From NCBI GenBank assembly GCA_002914805.1, contig JXTB01000300.1, positions 142,775 to 206,774 on the forward strand: 64,000 bases of DNA, in the 5' to 3' direction. Below are positions 11,573 through 24,700 of the stretch, one piece after another. Made by a program: the position numbers and the translations under genes. Below the pieces are notes generated by a model. It searched no databases and was not told the origin of the DNA. It was given only the letters and a program-made list of their open reading frames with translations. The stretch is from Parasponia andersonii. Lineage: Eukaryota; Streptophyta; Magnoliopsida; Rosales; Cannabaceae. Positions within the stretch are counted from its first letter, which is position 1, and the number at the start of each line of letters is the position of its first letter.

Positions 11573-14500
11573 TCAGAAGTTGGTTGCCCAATTGAGATGA
11601 CCCAGTTGAGGTTGCTGATATGCACCGACCTGTGCACCAGGAGCAGCAGCGGCTACCCCAACACCAACATTGCCGCCAATTGTAGGGCCCAAATGATGTG
11701 GACTGGCAATTGCAGTAGGTTGAGGAGGATGGTACAAACCCGGGAACTGCATGTGGGAGGACTGTGCTGCGGCTGCATTGAAGGAACCATGACCAGTATG
11801 AGATGGCAAATAAGCAGCATGAGGAGATTGCCCAGGCATGTTGTAGTATGGAGTGGATTGCAAGCCAGGGAGTTCCCTTGGGTTCTGAATCCAAATCTCA
11901 GACGTCTCAGCCTGCCATGCCAAGAATATAAACTAAGTTAATGACTTGAAATAACAAAATAGTCGACAAGTATAGTATAGTAAAAGTTGCAGCATTCAAT
12001 AAAACCAAGTCGATCTAAAGCATATGTACTTGTCATAGACCCTTTTCGTTCACAAATGATAGAATCATTGTTGTTTAAACCAGCTCATTTTTGCAATTAC
12101 AATTCTGATAGAGCAACTGGATGTAATGATGATAGAAACTGTTACAAGCGGTACAATTCTCTTACGTGATTTTTGTATTTAGTATCATATCCATGTAATT
12201 AGTTAGGACCAACAATAGAACATAAAGCAAAAATGAATAAGATATTTTCGTTTTCACTGGCTCTTTACAAACCTGTGGATTTGGAACATAAAGATTGCTA
12301 TCTTTGTATTTTATCCGTGATGAATCTTCAAGCCCAGAGGCTCCCCCAACCACACCAGGAGTACTGATAGCATAGCCATTTGGGTTATTAAAATTTCCAA
12401 ACCCTGTCGGACTGCCAGCTGGGACAGGCTTAAACTGCTGAACTCCATACTTAAGGCTGTTAGCATTTAGATGCGTACCACCTCCAGGCATCAGCAAATA
12501 ACTGTTGCCATTGGAAGGGTGAGGATACGCAGGGTTACTTGAATAGCCGGGCATGGCCATTGGTGGAACATAAACTGGAGACAGAAACTGGCGATATGGC
12601 ATAAGATTTGCATAATGTGAAACATGAACTTGCGGGTACATAGGTGTGACAGGAGGTTGTTGTTGCTGTTGTACCATGGAAATTGTTGACGAAGGGACAC
12701 TATTGGGATTATGTGAACTCAAGGCCTGCAGTCAAAGACAAGTGAATAATTCGGTCAAAACTGGTTCATGAATAAATAACAAAAAAATAATAAACACAAC
12801 TAGTTTTCCACAGCCAAATGCCAGAGGTGTACACTGTTGTCAGCACATATAAAGATGCATGGAAAGATTTGCACAGATACGCATAGACATGCAAAAACAG
12901 ATACATTACATGCAATATGCATACTATATTCTACATATACCCTCACATGCCTTTTACTGCAATACAAGTAATAAAAGGCCATTGGAGTTATATACTGGAT
13001 AAACACACATGAGTAAAAGTTCATTTCCTCAACGTTTAATGGCAGTAAAACAAACGGAACATAATATTGCATTGAGCTTTTTTCTTTCAGACATAGGAAA
13101 CTAATTTCCATGAACAGGCGCCCTACAAAATTAAGAAAACAGTACGTACAGTAATGCCTAGGTGCTGTGTATCCACCAAAATAGAAACAACAAAGAAACA
13201 GCGTTATCTGATTGCATGCATATGAAAATTATAGAAATATTTAGCATGCCAACAGTAGCTAGAGCATTGCTCATAGATATTAAGTAAAGAATGAATGATC
13301 TTCCAAACATGTAAAGAATGAATGATCTTCCAAACATGTCATATATATTTAATAAACTTGAAACGCACCTCCTGAGGAGATGGTAGGCCTTGTCCTCTCA
13401 TGGCTTCATCCATAGTCGGTCGGAAATATGGAATATCATAACCATGATCATATGCCTGCGTGGAAACCGGCAAGGATTAGATTGACCAATAGCAAGAAAA
13501 CATAACCATGTCTTGATAAGAAAACATTCAACTTTTTCAAAACAAGAACCGATCAGCATAAGGACAAGCCAAAAACCCTGTTCATTTTTTGGAAAACAAC
13601 AAAAGCTCTGTACATTTGGTCTCCATTCATTTTTGGAAAACAACAAAAGCTCTGTACATTTGGTCTCCGTTAATTTTTGGAAAACAACAAAAGCTCTGTA
13701 CATTTGGTCAAGACCAAGGGTCAGCTTTAAAACTCAAAAGATTTTTCAAATCTGAAAATTGCTCACCGAGAAACTAGGTAATTCTGGATGATCTTGCTGC
13801 TGCGAGTCTGAAGGATCATAGGATGGACTGTTGTCTTGAACCAATCCAATATCAGCATAGTCATCCAAATTCTGAGGACTTGTGGACTCTTTCTTATCTG
13901 GCAACAGATTCTCAGATGCAGCACCTGATGTTGGAGAATCAGATCCAGAATTTCTAATTTTATCATCAGTCAAATCTACTTGCTTGCTGCTGGAAGCATC
14001 ATCGGTAGTTGACTCTGGAGCCGACAAACTGCAACAAATTATTGCAAATAATGGCTTTAAATTAAATAGCTATAAATCTAGAAATTTTTCTCTGCTTTCT
14101 AACACAGACAATTCTGAACACATTTGTGGTTGAGTGGCAACTAATCATTCCTAAACATGAAGAAAAGTTTTACTATATTTCTGAGTTTAGTGTTCCAAAA
14201 TATTCATAGTTTGAATTTTACGAAATTCAGGTGTCTGAAAATGTCAATAATACTCGAGAAAATGAGCAATTACACCAACCTTGCAGCAGGTTCCTCATTT
14301 GCCTCCCCGACCGGGCCTCCCGTTTTAAACGCATTAACCAGATCATGCGTGGAATCAAATTCTTTTCCAAAGCTGCCAAAGGTCAGATGACAGCGGTCTG
14401 TCTCAGGGACTCTAATGTGCTGTGCAATGATGACATTTTGATTTTCGTGCATGTTAACTCTTGAAAGTTTATCTTGCACCTTAGCCACTTCTGATTCTAA

Positions 14501-17500
14501 GTCCTTGGAATCATGAGCAGGAGGTGAAACAGATTTCGTAGGTGTTCCAATAACTCCAGGGCCATTAAGGCTTGGTTTTTGGCTTGATTTAGGTTTCCAC
14601 TCCTTATTAGGTTGGGAAGCTGCATGAAAACCAATGGTTCATACTTGATACTCTCCCAGAAATATAAACATGCATAAATGTAAGGGTCTATTATTAAAAT
14701 CAAACACAAGCTTCTTGCAAAGCTTTCCTTGGAATTTTTTTTTTCTCTGTAGAATCACACTTCTATAAGAACATAGTATATTATTATATTTAAGCCTGTT
14801 TTCATTTTGAACAATTATATTCCTGCAACTATATACACATACATTGAATCTTGAGATTTACCTTTCTGATGACCCGCTGGTTGTTGATGCTGCTGCCTGT
14901 TACCGTAATGACCACTTAATAATGATCGGCTAACTGACATGTTCGGAATGACAGATTCATGAGTTTGACTGAGTTCATCACTTTTAGAAATGGACGTGAA
15001 AGACTGAAAAGATTCAGTAGTGCCCTCCCCTCCCAAAATTGAATTTGGTAAAGAACTACCAGGCACAGATGGCTTGGAGTCATCTGAAGATTGTCGACGA
15101 ACACCCACTACCCCAACTTCACGCTTAATAGCACCAACAGAACCAGAAGACCTGGAATCAGGAGATGGCACATGAACAGGATCTGTGGAGGAGGAATAAA
15201 CCCCTATAGCAGAACTGCTTGAGGCTACTATTGCAGACTGTGATTGTACATTGTTAGCCTTCCCTGCTGCTACAATCCGTTTTTCCTCAGATACTTCCTT
15301 TCGGACCAAGCCACTGGAGTCGATATCCTGGACAATTCTAGGATGGGAATCAAATGATCTATTCAATGAGTTCTTGCCATCAGAGAACTTCTGACTGCTT
15401 GAACTTCCAGTTGAACTGACAGCAGGACAAAAATAAAAAAAGATTAAAAATGCCTCGAGCACAATCCCATGTCTTGCATGGTTTGCCAACGAAGAAACAA
15501 AACCGTAAGAAAATTTTTAAATTGTTACAAGTATAGCAGATATCTAAACCCAAAATCAAAGGACAAGTGGCCTCCATTTATTGTTGTTGAGACATCATTC
15601 ATTAGCAAATTGAACATAATTTCCTCAAGGCCCGAGCCTAGATAAGCAAATAATTCAGGAATATGTCATGCTTAAATAAAGAGGGTATACATAAAAAACT
15701 TCGACCCTAGTTAACATCATAGTCCCTTATTCATTCATTCTTACCAAAATCCTAAGAAACCAAGTGAATGGATACTTCATAGGACATTTACCTATAGTCT
15801 AGATCTTATAATCCCCCGGTGATGTACCAAATGCACAACAAAGGAAAAATACAATAGACATGTACATGTATTTATAAATATACCAGATACCTATGACCTA
15901 ATCAACCATTTGCATGACATTTTGACATCCGGTAAAAGTGATGTTTTCTATAACTAGTAGTGGATCCCATACAACGTGTGACACTTGGACATAAAATGTA
16001 CGACGCATGAGAAAATATGTCACCTGACGTAGTTATATCCAATGTCAACAAGTCACAACTGGTAAGGAAAAAGGTTCCTCTAACTATTAAAGCGTTTGTG
16101 TGTTTTACTGGGATATCTACCAAAATCACGAATCTTCAAAAAGCTTAGTTCCCATGCAATACAAAGAATTTTTTTTCCTTCTTTAAAACATCTTCTTTCC
16201 CACAGTCTGACAACTTGTAACTATCATTCAAATCCTCGAGCTACGAACATAGATAATGTAGGCCTAATTTGGCTGGTTTTTCAAGAATAAAGAAGTTCCT
16301 TAACAAATATGTTGTTTCACATTTGTTTTCATAGTAACATCCAAAAATATTTCAGTACAAACAACTCAATAGTTATCAATTGCAAAAAAACTGAGATTTG
16401 GCAGAGAAATGTAATGGCATACCCTTTCCCAGAAACAGTTGAGATCACATTCTCAGTGGTTGATGTTGCAGATGGTGCTGAACCAGGCTTTGATTCTCTA
16501 CTAATATTTCGATTAACTCTGTTGTCTCTCACGACACGGAACTCTCTGCTAACTCCTGCATGTAGGATTCAATGTGTCATACAGAGTAATCACGCCAAGA
16601 TAAGTAGTTCTAGGAAAACTTCCAGCAAAAGAATAGAAGTTATTGGAAAAACAATTGAAGGTTTCCCAAATAGAAATAACACAAAGAATGTATCATCATT
16701 GAAGTGAAAATGAAAATAAACTAATTGTATAAAGGAACATAAAAAGATGAAAAATTAGGATGTAGTAGGTAAGACCCAAAATATAAAGGAAGAAGCACAA
16801 GGATGAAGGCATAGCTTGAACACCAATAGATCACCATCTCTGAAACGATTTCACGCACAAAAGTAACCTTTTTTGGCCAACAAGGCTTAAAATTTTCCAA
16901 ATGCAAGAGCATACTTTTTTTTTTTGATAAGAAACATGGCAAGAGCAGACTTAAGTAGAGTAGGAACATCTCATAGTGGGTTATAGATAACACCAAAAAT
17001 AAAAATAAAAATTTTCACCTTCACTCTACTACTCTATTCAGTCCCCAGTCTAAACAAAATACCTTCTGCACTTGCATTATCCCATATAAGCAATTTTTTT
17101 TGTAAATCTATTCTTTAAAAAGAACCAGATAAAAAGGCGCATAACAGAGCCCTTCAAGAAGTCGTAAATTTCAGTCATCTTGTGCCAAGAACTTGAGGGC
17201 CAGTTTAAACTGATATAGTAGAACAAGATTGGTACTTAAAGAAATAAAAGTAAGACAACTAGACATTATTATACACTAAAGGTGAAAATTATCTGAATTA
17301 CCAGGTAAAACATTCTGAGCATAGCCTCCTCTGCGAGGATTACGATCAGAATGTGTATTTACTTTCACTCCTTGAGCTACAATCTCAGAATGTCTTCGCG
17401 GATCTGTTGAACTATCATTACCTGCATTCTAAAACCATAAGCACACATATTCATAAGTAGAACATCAACATCGTTCCTGAAACAACTTTTTCATAACAGT

Positions 17501-18717
17501 TTGCAAATATATTTACTCTATGACACTTCATTACCGCCGCAATGCAACAATATCAAAGTATCATACAACAGAAAGAAAATTGAGACAGAGAAGAAAGCAT
17601 AGAAAATTGAGACAGAGAAGAAAGCATTTGCTTTCTATAATAATATAAAATATAAAATATAAATAAAAAAACTCATTATATCCCAATTTCTTCTCAACTA
17701 AAAAGCACGGAAAAACTTGGTTTTTCCATTATTAGTTCCAACACTGCTCATTCTAATGTATATAATTATTTGAAGGTGCCATAAATTCCCCTCGTCAAGC
17801 AATCATAGTAAAGAAAGCAACGATAAATTATCTCAAGGATGAAAATAGGTCAATTCTAAAAAGATAACAGCTAAAACACGTAAGTACACAATGCCAAATG
17901 TATAGTAACCAGTCTACGAAAGCTATTTCACAGTACGACAGTGAAAAAAGGATACTAAAATCATTCTGCTTTCAGCTTTAGAATGTCCACACCAAACAAT
18001 AACCATATTGACATACTGAATACTAGATAAATTAGAAACCTAGGATCTTAATATAATAATGACAGACTAAGAAAGTTGTAGGGAATGCCACAAAAGAAAA
18101 TGAAAAATACCAAGATCAAAGTTTAAAAAGTACATGTACTCATTTAATATATATATATATATATATAATATATCCAAATACATCATAATTTACCTCCTTT
18201 TTCTTGTCTCTTTTTCTTTTCACCTCATGAAATGGGTCTGTGCAAAAACAAGGGGAAAACATCAGCACTGAACGATTAAAAAATTACATTACATTGTTTG
18301 TTAAAAGGCATCACAGTATTTCAAAATATATAAACCAAAAAAAAAAAAAAGAAATCCAAACAAACAAATATTTCAGGAAAAGAGTTAATATAGAATAGTA
18401 ATATGACTTGCAATACTCTAGAAGAAACTTACGGTGTTAAGAGAAGATAGAAAAGAGATGGGTTCATGCAATGTATTAAAAATCAAGAAAAATAAAAACT
18501 ATACGGAAAGCGATGAATTCATAGGTAACTCTCGCAAATAAATCAAAACCTCCCAAAAGAAATCAAAGCAGAGGGGCAAAACTGAAGAAATTTGACAAAA
18601 TCCCGTGACTACTACGAATCAACTAAACTTAGACATTCCTTAACATATATACACACAAGGAGAGAGACAGACAAGAGAAACCAAAAGGCAAACAAACACA
18701 ACCAGCTAGCAAAGAAA

Positions 18718-18767
<50 letters not shown>

Positions 18768-19275
18768 TAACAAAGCAAAAGCTATCGCAAACTGAGCAAA
18801 TTTATAAGGGACTTAATATCAATAGCCATTGGCGATAAGTTTCACAGCAACCCACATGAAGAAAAACTAAAATTGCAACTCACAATCAGGACTTAAAAAA
18901 TAGAAGGTACAGAATAAGCACACTCTCATAATTCATAAAACCAAAACGCATTACTAATTGGAAAATCAAAAACACCAAACAACATAGTCCTAAAACACTC
19001 CTGAACCACTAATAAGGGGGAAAAAGGAAAAACCCATTGTCCAAAAAAGAGCAAAGAAAAGGTTGAAATCATATTCCACAACATTGAGCAGAAGACGCAC
19101 CCTGGTTTAGCAATTTCTGAGTTGTTTCATTAGGGTCCATGTTGCTTTCTTTAAGCGCCAAATATATATCGCTGTCAGAGTGATTACCCACTATCTCTTT
19201 GATGGATTGGATGGTTTTGCGCAATTCCGTTGAGAGTATCTGAGGTCCACCTTCGATTCGCGAGGCAGAGACCAT
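11573..19275 (-). CDS. GBF-interacting protein 1-like (GIP1-like, DUF1296)
   Basis: Ten coding exons join with matching phases and GT-AG borders: 19275-19101, 18237-18194, 17428-17302, 16555-16423, 15415-14862, 14619-14280, 14028-13767, 13455-13369, 12725-12273 and 11911-11573. The total is 2514 bases, 837 residues plus TGA. Residues about 10-70 are the GIP1 N-terminal domain (TIQSIKEIVGNHSDSDIYLA, then DPNETTQKLL), followed by a basic VKRKRDKKKE. Exons 3-4 encode the family block RRGGY and GVSREFRVVRDNRVN. The middle is serine-rich, and the C-terminus is rich in Q, P, G and Y (for example LPGLQSTPYYNMPGQ). Arabidopsis GIP1 binds G-box binding factors and enhances their DNA binding in the nucleus; that role is assigned by family. 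The start is the ATG just before the conserved domain; an in-frame ATG at 19332 lies in a GA repeat and is disfavoured. Nothing looks broken. Confidence 0.93.
13286..13339. repeat. 27-bp tandem duplication in intron 8 of the GIP1-like gene
   Basis: Two identical adjacent copies of a 27-bp unit (GAATGAATGATCTTCCAAAC core) lie 30 bases downstream (coding sense) of the exon 8 donor. Confidence 0.9.
13581..13709. repeat. Intronic tandem repeat, about 45 bp x3
   Basis: Three nearly identical units start at 13581, 13626 and 13670, each with GGAAAACAACAAAAGCTCTG. They sit in the intron between exons 7 and 8 of the GIP1-like gene. Open frames across them are by-products of the repeat. Confidence 0.9.
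17576..17627. repeat. 26-bp tandem duplication in intron 2 of the GIP1-like gene
   Basis: Two adjacent copies of a unit containing AAATTGAGACAGAGAAGAAA. No role is evident. Confidence 0.85.
18715..18766. repeat. TA microsatellite in intron 1 of the GIP1-like gene
   Basis: A nearly uninterrupted TA run. A second, shorter run lies at about 18147-18168 just downstream of exon 2 in coding sense. Confidence 0.9.
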
Positions 19276-19298
19276 CTCTCTCTCACACACAACCTCTC

Positions 19299-19333
<35 letters not shown>

Positions 19334-19344
19334 ACCTCTCTCTC

Positions 19345-19376
<32 letters not shown>

Positions 19377-19600
19377 TATGTTCGCCGAATAAAGAGAACC
19401 CAATAAAGATAGATATAGATATAGATATATATATATATATATAAGAATCAAAACCCTAAGGGAGAAGAAGAGCAGATGATGGTGATGAAGATGGTGAATA
19501 TAAGAGAAACAAGGCTAGGGTTTTGGGGCGCATTCGAAGAGGGGGAGAAGGAGAGGTTGGAAGCGAAGCGAGGGTTTTGAAAAACGTTACTAGAGAGAGA
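19276..19600 (-). promoter_or_regulatory. 5' leader/promoter of the GIP1-like gene with GA tracts
   Basis: On the coding strand, two GA-repeat blocks (within about 19277-19375) lie directly upstream of the start codon, and a GATATA/TA repeat lies at about 19408-19442. The TA run could serve as a TATA element, but a repeat is weak evidence. The GA tract is placed as in the BRX-family gene. Confidence 0.4.
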
Positions 19601-21029
19601 GACTAGACCAGAACCACTCCAAAGGAAAGGAAAGGAGTTTTGTTTTGTTTTTTCTTTTTTTTTTTTTTTTTTTGGGGCAAAATCTTGAATGAATTAAAGG
19701 GCGGATACCACAATTGCCCTTGGTGTTGAGTTTAATTGCGGGAACATGATTTGATTTTTCTTTTTTGAGTGAACATGATATTCGTATTCGGGAAAGGAAT
19801 GAGAAGATTCTTTTGTATTTATGGGATAATTAGGATTCGGATTATAGCCCTAATTGGCTAATTTTCTTGCACTGAGCAAAGTTTTTCGTAATCTATAAAT
19901 AAATTAGGTAAATATCAGGTTTTTTCCTTATTAATTAAATCTATCCCCACACTACTTTTTTAAAATGAATTTTTGATGAATTATTGACGATCTTAACGAA
20001 TTCTTGATAAATTCTTGATGTCAGTAATAATCTTGATGAATTATTGATGAATTCTTGACTATTTTTCTCCCAAAAATAATAGAATCTAATAGCGGTGATA
20101 AATTTAGTTAAGTATTTAAAAAAAATGGTAATTATCTTTTTAACCCATAATACATTAGAACATTGTTTGGGTCTGGCTTGTACTTTGGGCCAGTGCAGAA
20201 AAGCCCAAAAGTATTTCTAAGAAATGCCATTTTTTTATATTAATTTAAAAAATAGTCATTTTTATGCCTATTTAATAAATAACCGTTTTATAAACTTTTT
20301 TTAAAGTAAATCAATTTTTTATAAAATAATTCAAATTTTTTTAAAAAAATGACTATTTTTCATATTTAATATATCAAAATATATTTATTTATTTTTTAAA
20401 AAATTGATTTATTTTTTTAATAATTTTCAAAATTTAGTTATTTTAAGAGTGTTTGAAAAACAGCTACATTGCAAACTTGAATCCAAAATTCGACCATTTA
20501 GCCAGAACCCTAATTATAGGCCTTGTTCTAGATCCACGGCCTGATACCCAACTTTTCAACAAGGGAGAACATGAATCAAAGTTAACAATAACGTTTGTAA
20601 TTGTACTTTATTAACTACTATTTTTTATTGCTAATTTTTTTTTTTCAGAATCAGTTTGGAAAAAGAGAAATCACAGACAAAATAGACTTTTGAAAAGAAA
20701 AAGTAGTGTAAACTTTAGCAGAGATTGTTATAAATAATTAGTTGGGTCTATTAAGTGGTAGTGGTATAATTTTTTCCTCAATCATTACATATGGTAAAAT
20801 TTACAAATTTAATTAAGGAATTTACATAGAACCTAAAAAAAAAATAAAAAATGGCCTACTGAAAAAATGGATACTTTTCAATCAACAAATCACTTAGATG
20901 GGTGATTTTGTTGTGTCGCTTGTAGAAGTTGTCCATTAGGTGACCATTTGTTTACCTAGTCATTTAATTGCTAACTTGATCACTTTCGAAATCCATGCTT
21001 GGCTAGGAATGTCGTTAATGGTGGTGTTG
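19601..21029. other. Intergenic upstream of the GIP1-like gene, no gene seen
   Basis: AT-rich sequence. Around 20240-20440 there are interleaved inverted segments (AATAGTCATTTTT with AAAAATGACTATT, and TAAATCAATTTTTT with AAAAAATTGATTTA). They suggest a decayed small element whose ends I could not define. Confidence 0.45.
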
Positions 21030-21034
21030 CTAAT
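21030..21034. repeat. Left target-site duplication of the Tat-lineage element (CTAAT)
   Basis: CTAAT precedes the 5' LTR and recurs directly after the 3' LTR at 31744-31748, as expected for LTR retrotransposon integration. Confidence 0.9.
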
Positions 21035-21675
21035 TGTTGTGCGGTCTAAAATCCTAAGGTCGCATAAGGGTTATATGCGACCTCCTCCGTGATAGTTATA
21101 TGCGACCTCTTCCACAAGTTATATGCGACCTTATCCGTGTAGTCTCTTTTGTATAAGTATGCGCGACCTTCTCCGAATAGGTGGTGGGCGACCTCTTCCG
21201 AAAAAAAAGAGAAACAGAAGTATATACTATGTCAAACAGGAAACCTACAAGGAAAGGAAAACAGAAGTCTCCTATTTATGATCAACTAGTTATCCGTTTT
21301 GAAGGGTTATCCAATTATGTTGTTACTTAATTTACGTTACCCAATTGTATAGTTACCCGTTTATACAATTAGGATCCTAGGGACATAGGATTACCTTTAC
21401 CTATATAAAGGGGACTCAATGTTCCGAAGGGAAGCAAGTTTTGAGTATTCCAATTATTCTTCAGTTTTTCCAATCTCCAGACGAGATGTTGTAACCTTGA
21501 GTGTTCATAATTCTTCATAAAATATTAGAAAAACAGTAGACGTAGGCTCATCTTTTTCGGGGCTGAACCACTATAAAATCCTCTTTCCTTATTTGCTTTG
21601 ATTATTAATTCAATTCACACAAGCCACATCTCTTGATTTTTTCTAAATTTATTGTTGATAAAACCTCCATCAACA
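21035..21675 (+). repeat. 5' LTR of the Tat-lineage element
   Basis: 641 bp, beginning TGTTGTGCGG and ending CCATCAACA. It pairs with 31153-31743. Its first 170 bases contain five spaced copies of a GCGACCTNNTCCG-like motif. A TATATAAAG box at 21402-21410 places transcription start a little downstream. The right LTR lacks about 50 bp present here around 21237-21287. Confidence 0.95.
21402..21410 (+). promoter_or_regulatory. LTR TATA box
   Basis: TATATAAAG within the 5' LTR, conserved at 31470-31478 in the 3' LTR. It divides U3 (with the repeated GCGACCT motifs) from R/U5. Confidence 0.7.
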
Positions 21676-21676
21676 A

Positions 21677-21694
21677 TTGGCGCTAGAAAGAGGG
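21677..21694 (+). promoter_or_regulatory. Primer-binding site of the Tat-lineage element
   Basis: TTGGCGCTAGAAAGAGGG begins one base after the CA end of the 5' LTR, the position of a tRNA primer-binding site. TGGCGC-type sites are usual in the Tat/Athila group. I did not assign the tRNA. Confidence 0.65.
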
Positions 21695-21736
21695 CTATTC
21701 CGGCAGAAAAATTTGTCAAATTCCACTTTTTCAATA

Positions 21737-24700
21737 ATGGTAAACACTAGAAACACTACCAGAGTCACTGGAACTAGCCAAAACCAACCTCAAAGTACTG
21801 CTGCTACACAGGCAGCCCCTGCTCTGGATCCACCTACTATGACGATAACAGAGAACCTTTCCCAGAGATAGGATCGTATGGAGGAAACGCTCGTGAACCT
21901 TCAGCAAGTCACTAACCAGATCAATGACACCCTGCGACGACTTGCTGAAGGGCAAATGGTGATCCCACCACAACATGAACGTCCCAAAGAACGTCCTGCT
22001 CAATTACCTGAGAAGGGAATACAGATCCTCGAGACGAGAAGACGCGGCCAGCCAAGAACTCAGCAGGAGCGTCATGAAGATCGCATCTCCAAAGGGAAAG
22101 GCAAGGTTGCAAACTTGCCACCAGAATCTGGTACGGAGAGTTCAAGTACAAACCGTGATCATATACAACCTTCTTGTAAATCCACTAATAGCTAGGATCG
22201 CTTGAGTGGCGAACTAGGACGACCATCGAGAAGCGTCTTCGAAAGAATCAGCAGGGAGTCAAGACAAGATCCTACAGACTTAAAACAGTATTTGGAGCAA
22301 CGACGTGGTCATGATCGATCTGTATCGCATCACAATGACCAAAGCTGGTCTCGTCGCACTATGTCACTGGATTCCTCTCATAGGTCGCAAAAGACTCTAC
22401 CTGACCAACCCGCTGTGAAACAGGATAACGAACGAAGGTCACTTTTACCACCAGCAAGGAATGATGCTTTCCCTCTGAACGTCGATGTTCACAATTTAAG
22501 GATCACATTAGATGCACTTGCTGGCTGGGACGATGAGCTCGCTGATGGGTATCGACAGTCGCCATTCAGCGAGGAGGTTCGAGCTGCAGCTCTTCCCACC
22601 AGATTCAGACTTCCCACCATCAACACTTTTGATGGGAAGACTGATCCACAGGACCATATGGATCACTTTAGTGACTTGATGGAACTTCATCGGGTTAATA
22701 AACATGCACGCTGCAGATGTTTCGCTGTAACACTCTCAGGAGCAGCGAAGAAGTGGTTTCAAGGACTTAAATTCAGTTCAATTTCGTCCTGGCAACAATT
22801 ACAGACGGCGTTTTTAAGACAGTTTAAGGCCGCAAAGAATTTCACTGTTCCGCTTGTTAGTTTGTCCGCAATCCGGCAAGGTCCAGAGGAGACTCTACGA
22901 TCTTATCTCAATCGGTTCACTTCAGAGCTAGCAAAGGTCAACAACCCACCTGAAGGAGGAGTTCTCACTCTTATGATGGCTAGGGTGCGACCAAAAACAA
23001 AACTTTGGAAGGAATTGCTTGAATGAGAGTGTAGAACTCTCGAAGACTTCTACCGAAGAGTCGGTCGACATCTAAGGTTAGAATCTTCACGTGAGAATCT
23101 TCAAAAGACTAAAAAAGGAGGAAAGACAGATGCGGCAAAAGTTGCGGTCATCACCAACAATAGCGGTAATAAGAAAAACAAGAGGAATAATGAATAGACA
23201 AATGAGAATCAGCCTAGACCTAAAAGGCAGGAGATTTCAAAAGCTCCCATGAGGTTTAATAATCACACTGAATTAAACGCGTCCATAGATCATATCTATG
23301 TGATCACAAATCAGAAGGAGCGATTCCAACAACCAGAACCAAAGAAGCGGGACAGGGTAAAGCGCGACCCCAACAAGTTTTGCCGATATCACAATGATAT
23401 TGGGCATGACACTAATAGTTGCTTTACCCTGAAAGATGAAATCGAAAGGCTGATTAGAGAAGGACGATTGCGGCAGTATACCAGGCAGAGCGTTGAAAGG
23501 CGAGAAGAAGACTAACAGCGACCTCCAGAAATTCAGCGTGAGGTGCAAACTATTTTTGGAGGACCGCATGTTGGAGGAGATTCCAAGCGAGCACAGGATA
23601 GATACGCACGAGAAGCTCGACAGCAGCCGTTAACCAACGTCATGCATCTTGATCAGCGACCACGCAAGCTTCAACGAGTACCGGAAATGGATATTACCTT
23701 CACAGAGCAAGATGCAAGGGAAGTCCATTATCCGCATAATGATGCGCTGGTCGTAAAAATTAACTGTGGAAGCACACAGTTGTGGCGAGTATTGGTCGAC
23801 AACGAAAGTACTGTGGACATCCTATACTTCGATGCCTTCAAGAAGATGGGGTTAAATGAGAGCGACTTGAAGCCTGCCGCCACTCTACTCTATGGTTTTA
23901 CTGGTGACAGCCTGATGCCTATGGGCATGATTGAACTGATGGTCAGCGTTGGGACCTTTCCAAGAGTTTCATCGATAATGACCCAGTTTTTGGTGGTAGA
24001 TTGCCCATCTGCCTTCAATGCTGTGCTAGGAAGACCGACATTAAGGGAACTTCGAGCTGTCACCTCGATCTATCATCTAACAATGAAGTTCCCGACCCAA
24101 CATGGGGTAGGCGAGGTGCGAGGAAATCAGTATGATGCAAGGACTTGCCATAACAACTCGCTGAAACTCGCAGCAAAGGATGCGACGTCCCGCACAATGA
24201 TGGTCCACTTGCCAGAAGAAGCGATCGAAGCGTCAGTCGTGGTAACAGATGAAGCGTCAGTCGTGGCAGTGGATAAAACGTCAGCTGAGGCAGCGAGCAA
24301 AGCTCAAGTCAGATCGTCAGATAAAGCGTCAGTCGAATCGTCAGTGAAAGCGTCAATCGAATCAACCAGTGAAGACTTCGATCCTCGAGAAATTGATGAA
24401 GTCAGAACTGGACCCGTTGAAGACCTGGAAGATTTATCATTCGATCTTTCTTCCAGGACTTTGAAGATTGGAACGGAGGTTCAAAGACCTGTGCGAGCTT
24501 CATTGATCGCTTTTCTGAGGTCTAATTTGGATGTCTTTGCATGGCAGCATTCGGATATGGNNNNNNNNNNNNNNNNNNNNNNNNNNNNNNNNNNNNNNNN
24601 NNNNNNNNNNNNNNNNNNNNNNNNNNNNNNNNNNNNNNNNNNNNNNNNNNNNNNNNNNNNNNNNNNNNNNNNNNNNNNNNNNNNNNNNNNNNNNNNNNNN

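Noticed and set aside
11468..11941. Plus-strand open frame of 157 codons
   Set aside because: It is the antisense of the last GIP1-like exon, whose minus-strand frame fits the other nine exons in phase and ends in a family-like C-terminus.
19276..19332. Upstream in-frame ATG that would extend the GIP1-like protein by 19 residues
   Set aside because: The extension only encodes R-E repeats from the GA tract, and the conserved domain starts just after the ATG at 19275.
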